From Bacteroidales bacterium (GTDB lineage: Bacteria; Bacteroidota; Bacteroidia; Bacteroidales; 4484-276): 5,657 nucleotides of DNA. Under the pieces are notes generated by a model. That model searched no databases. It had not been told where the DNA came from and saw nothing but the letters and a program-made list of their open reading frames with translations. Shown one piece after another: positions 5,651 to 5,657 of this stretch. Positions within the stretch are counted from its first letter, which is position 1. Every line of letters begins with the position of its first letter. The stretch is from positions 1-5,657 of the forward strand of contig JAOZRY010000242.1 of assembly GCA_029939965.1 (NCBI GenBank). Direction: 5' to 3'. The position numbers were made by a program, and so were the translations under genes.

Positions 5651-5657
5651 TTTGTTG

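Larger units (their letters stand above)
4983..5657. other. Long region without a recognisable protein gene
   Basis: I see no convincing coding frame on either strand in these 675 bases; the reading frames are short and AT-rich. The first 300 bases (4983-5289) show only weak symmetries: TTCCGGAA at 5100-5107, and a seven-base inverted pair GTAAAAT / ATTTTAC at 5110-5116 and 5132-5138. The remainder holds the tandem repeats, promoter box, terminator, palindrome, long hairpin and repeat-like tail listed separately. It may be the spacer before a gene beyond the right edge, a small RNA locus, or the remains of a lost gene. Confidence 0.6.

Noticed and set aside
5571..5657. Minus-strand open frame reaching the right edge
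   Set aside because: Only about 27 codons are visible, and the sequence looks more like structured intergenic DNA than a protein end. More sequence to the right would be needed to judge it.

Overview
The window looks like chromosomal DNA from a member of the Bacteroidota, probably a Bacteroidia or Marinilabiliales-like lineage, although the exact taxon cannot be fixed from this sequence. The evidence is a secreted protein ending in a type IX secretion (T9SS) sorting domain, a short APIG-type membrane peptide of a kind common in this phylum, and an outer-membrane TonB-dependent receptor with an N-terminal carboxypeptidase-regulatory-like domain. The DNA is AT-rich, the genes lack clear Shine-Dalgarno sites, and one good Bacteroidota -7 promoter box (TAnnTTTG) is present. 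All four recognised genes lie on the + strand.

Layout: (1) Positions 1-1036 hold the 3' part of a large secreted surface protein whose 5' end lies outside the window. (2) After a 13-base gap, positions 1050-1274 encode a 74-residue small exported protein with a signal peptide, a proline run and a C-terminal membrane segment. A strong hairpin terminator at 1300-1338 closes this two-gene unit. (3) After a spacer carrying an inverted repeat, 1471-2394 encodes a CbpA-type DnaJ co-chaperone. (4) After a 211-base spacer, 2606-4921 encodes a complete 771-residue TonB-dependent receptor, closed by a terminator at 4943-4982. (5) The last 675 bases hold no convincing gene. They contain three tandem 21-base repeats running into a -7 promoter box, a terminator about 50 bases further on, a 14-base perfect palindrome, a long imperfect hairpin and a GC-richer tail that resembles a dispersed intergenic repeat.

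How the parts relate: the first two genes are probably co-transcribed and both products go to the cell envelope. The DnaJ homologue acts in the cytoplasm with DnaK, and the receptor acts in the outer membrane. The last two appear to be independent single-gene units, with no SusD partner and no CbpM modulator visible beside them. I see no mobile element, CRISPR array, tRNA or rRNA. The least explained part is the repeat, promoter and terminator cluster at 5290-5437, which could be a small RNA gene. That reading is inference from sequence signals only.
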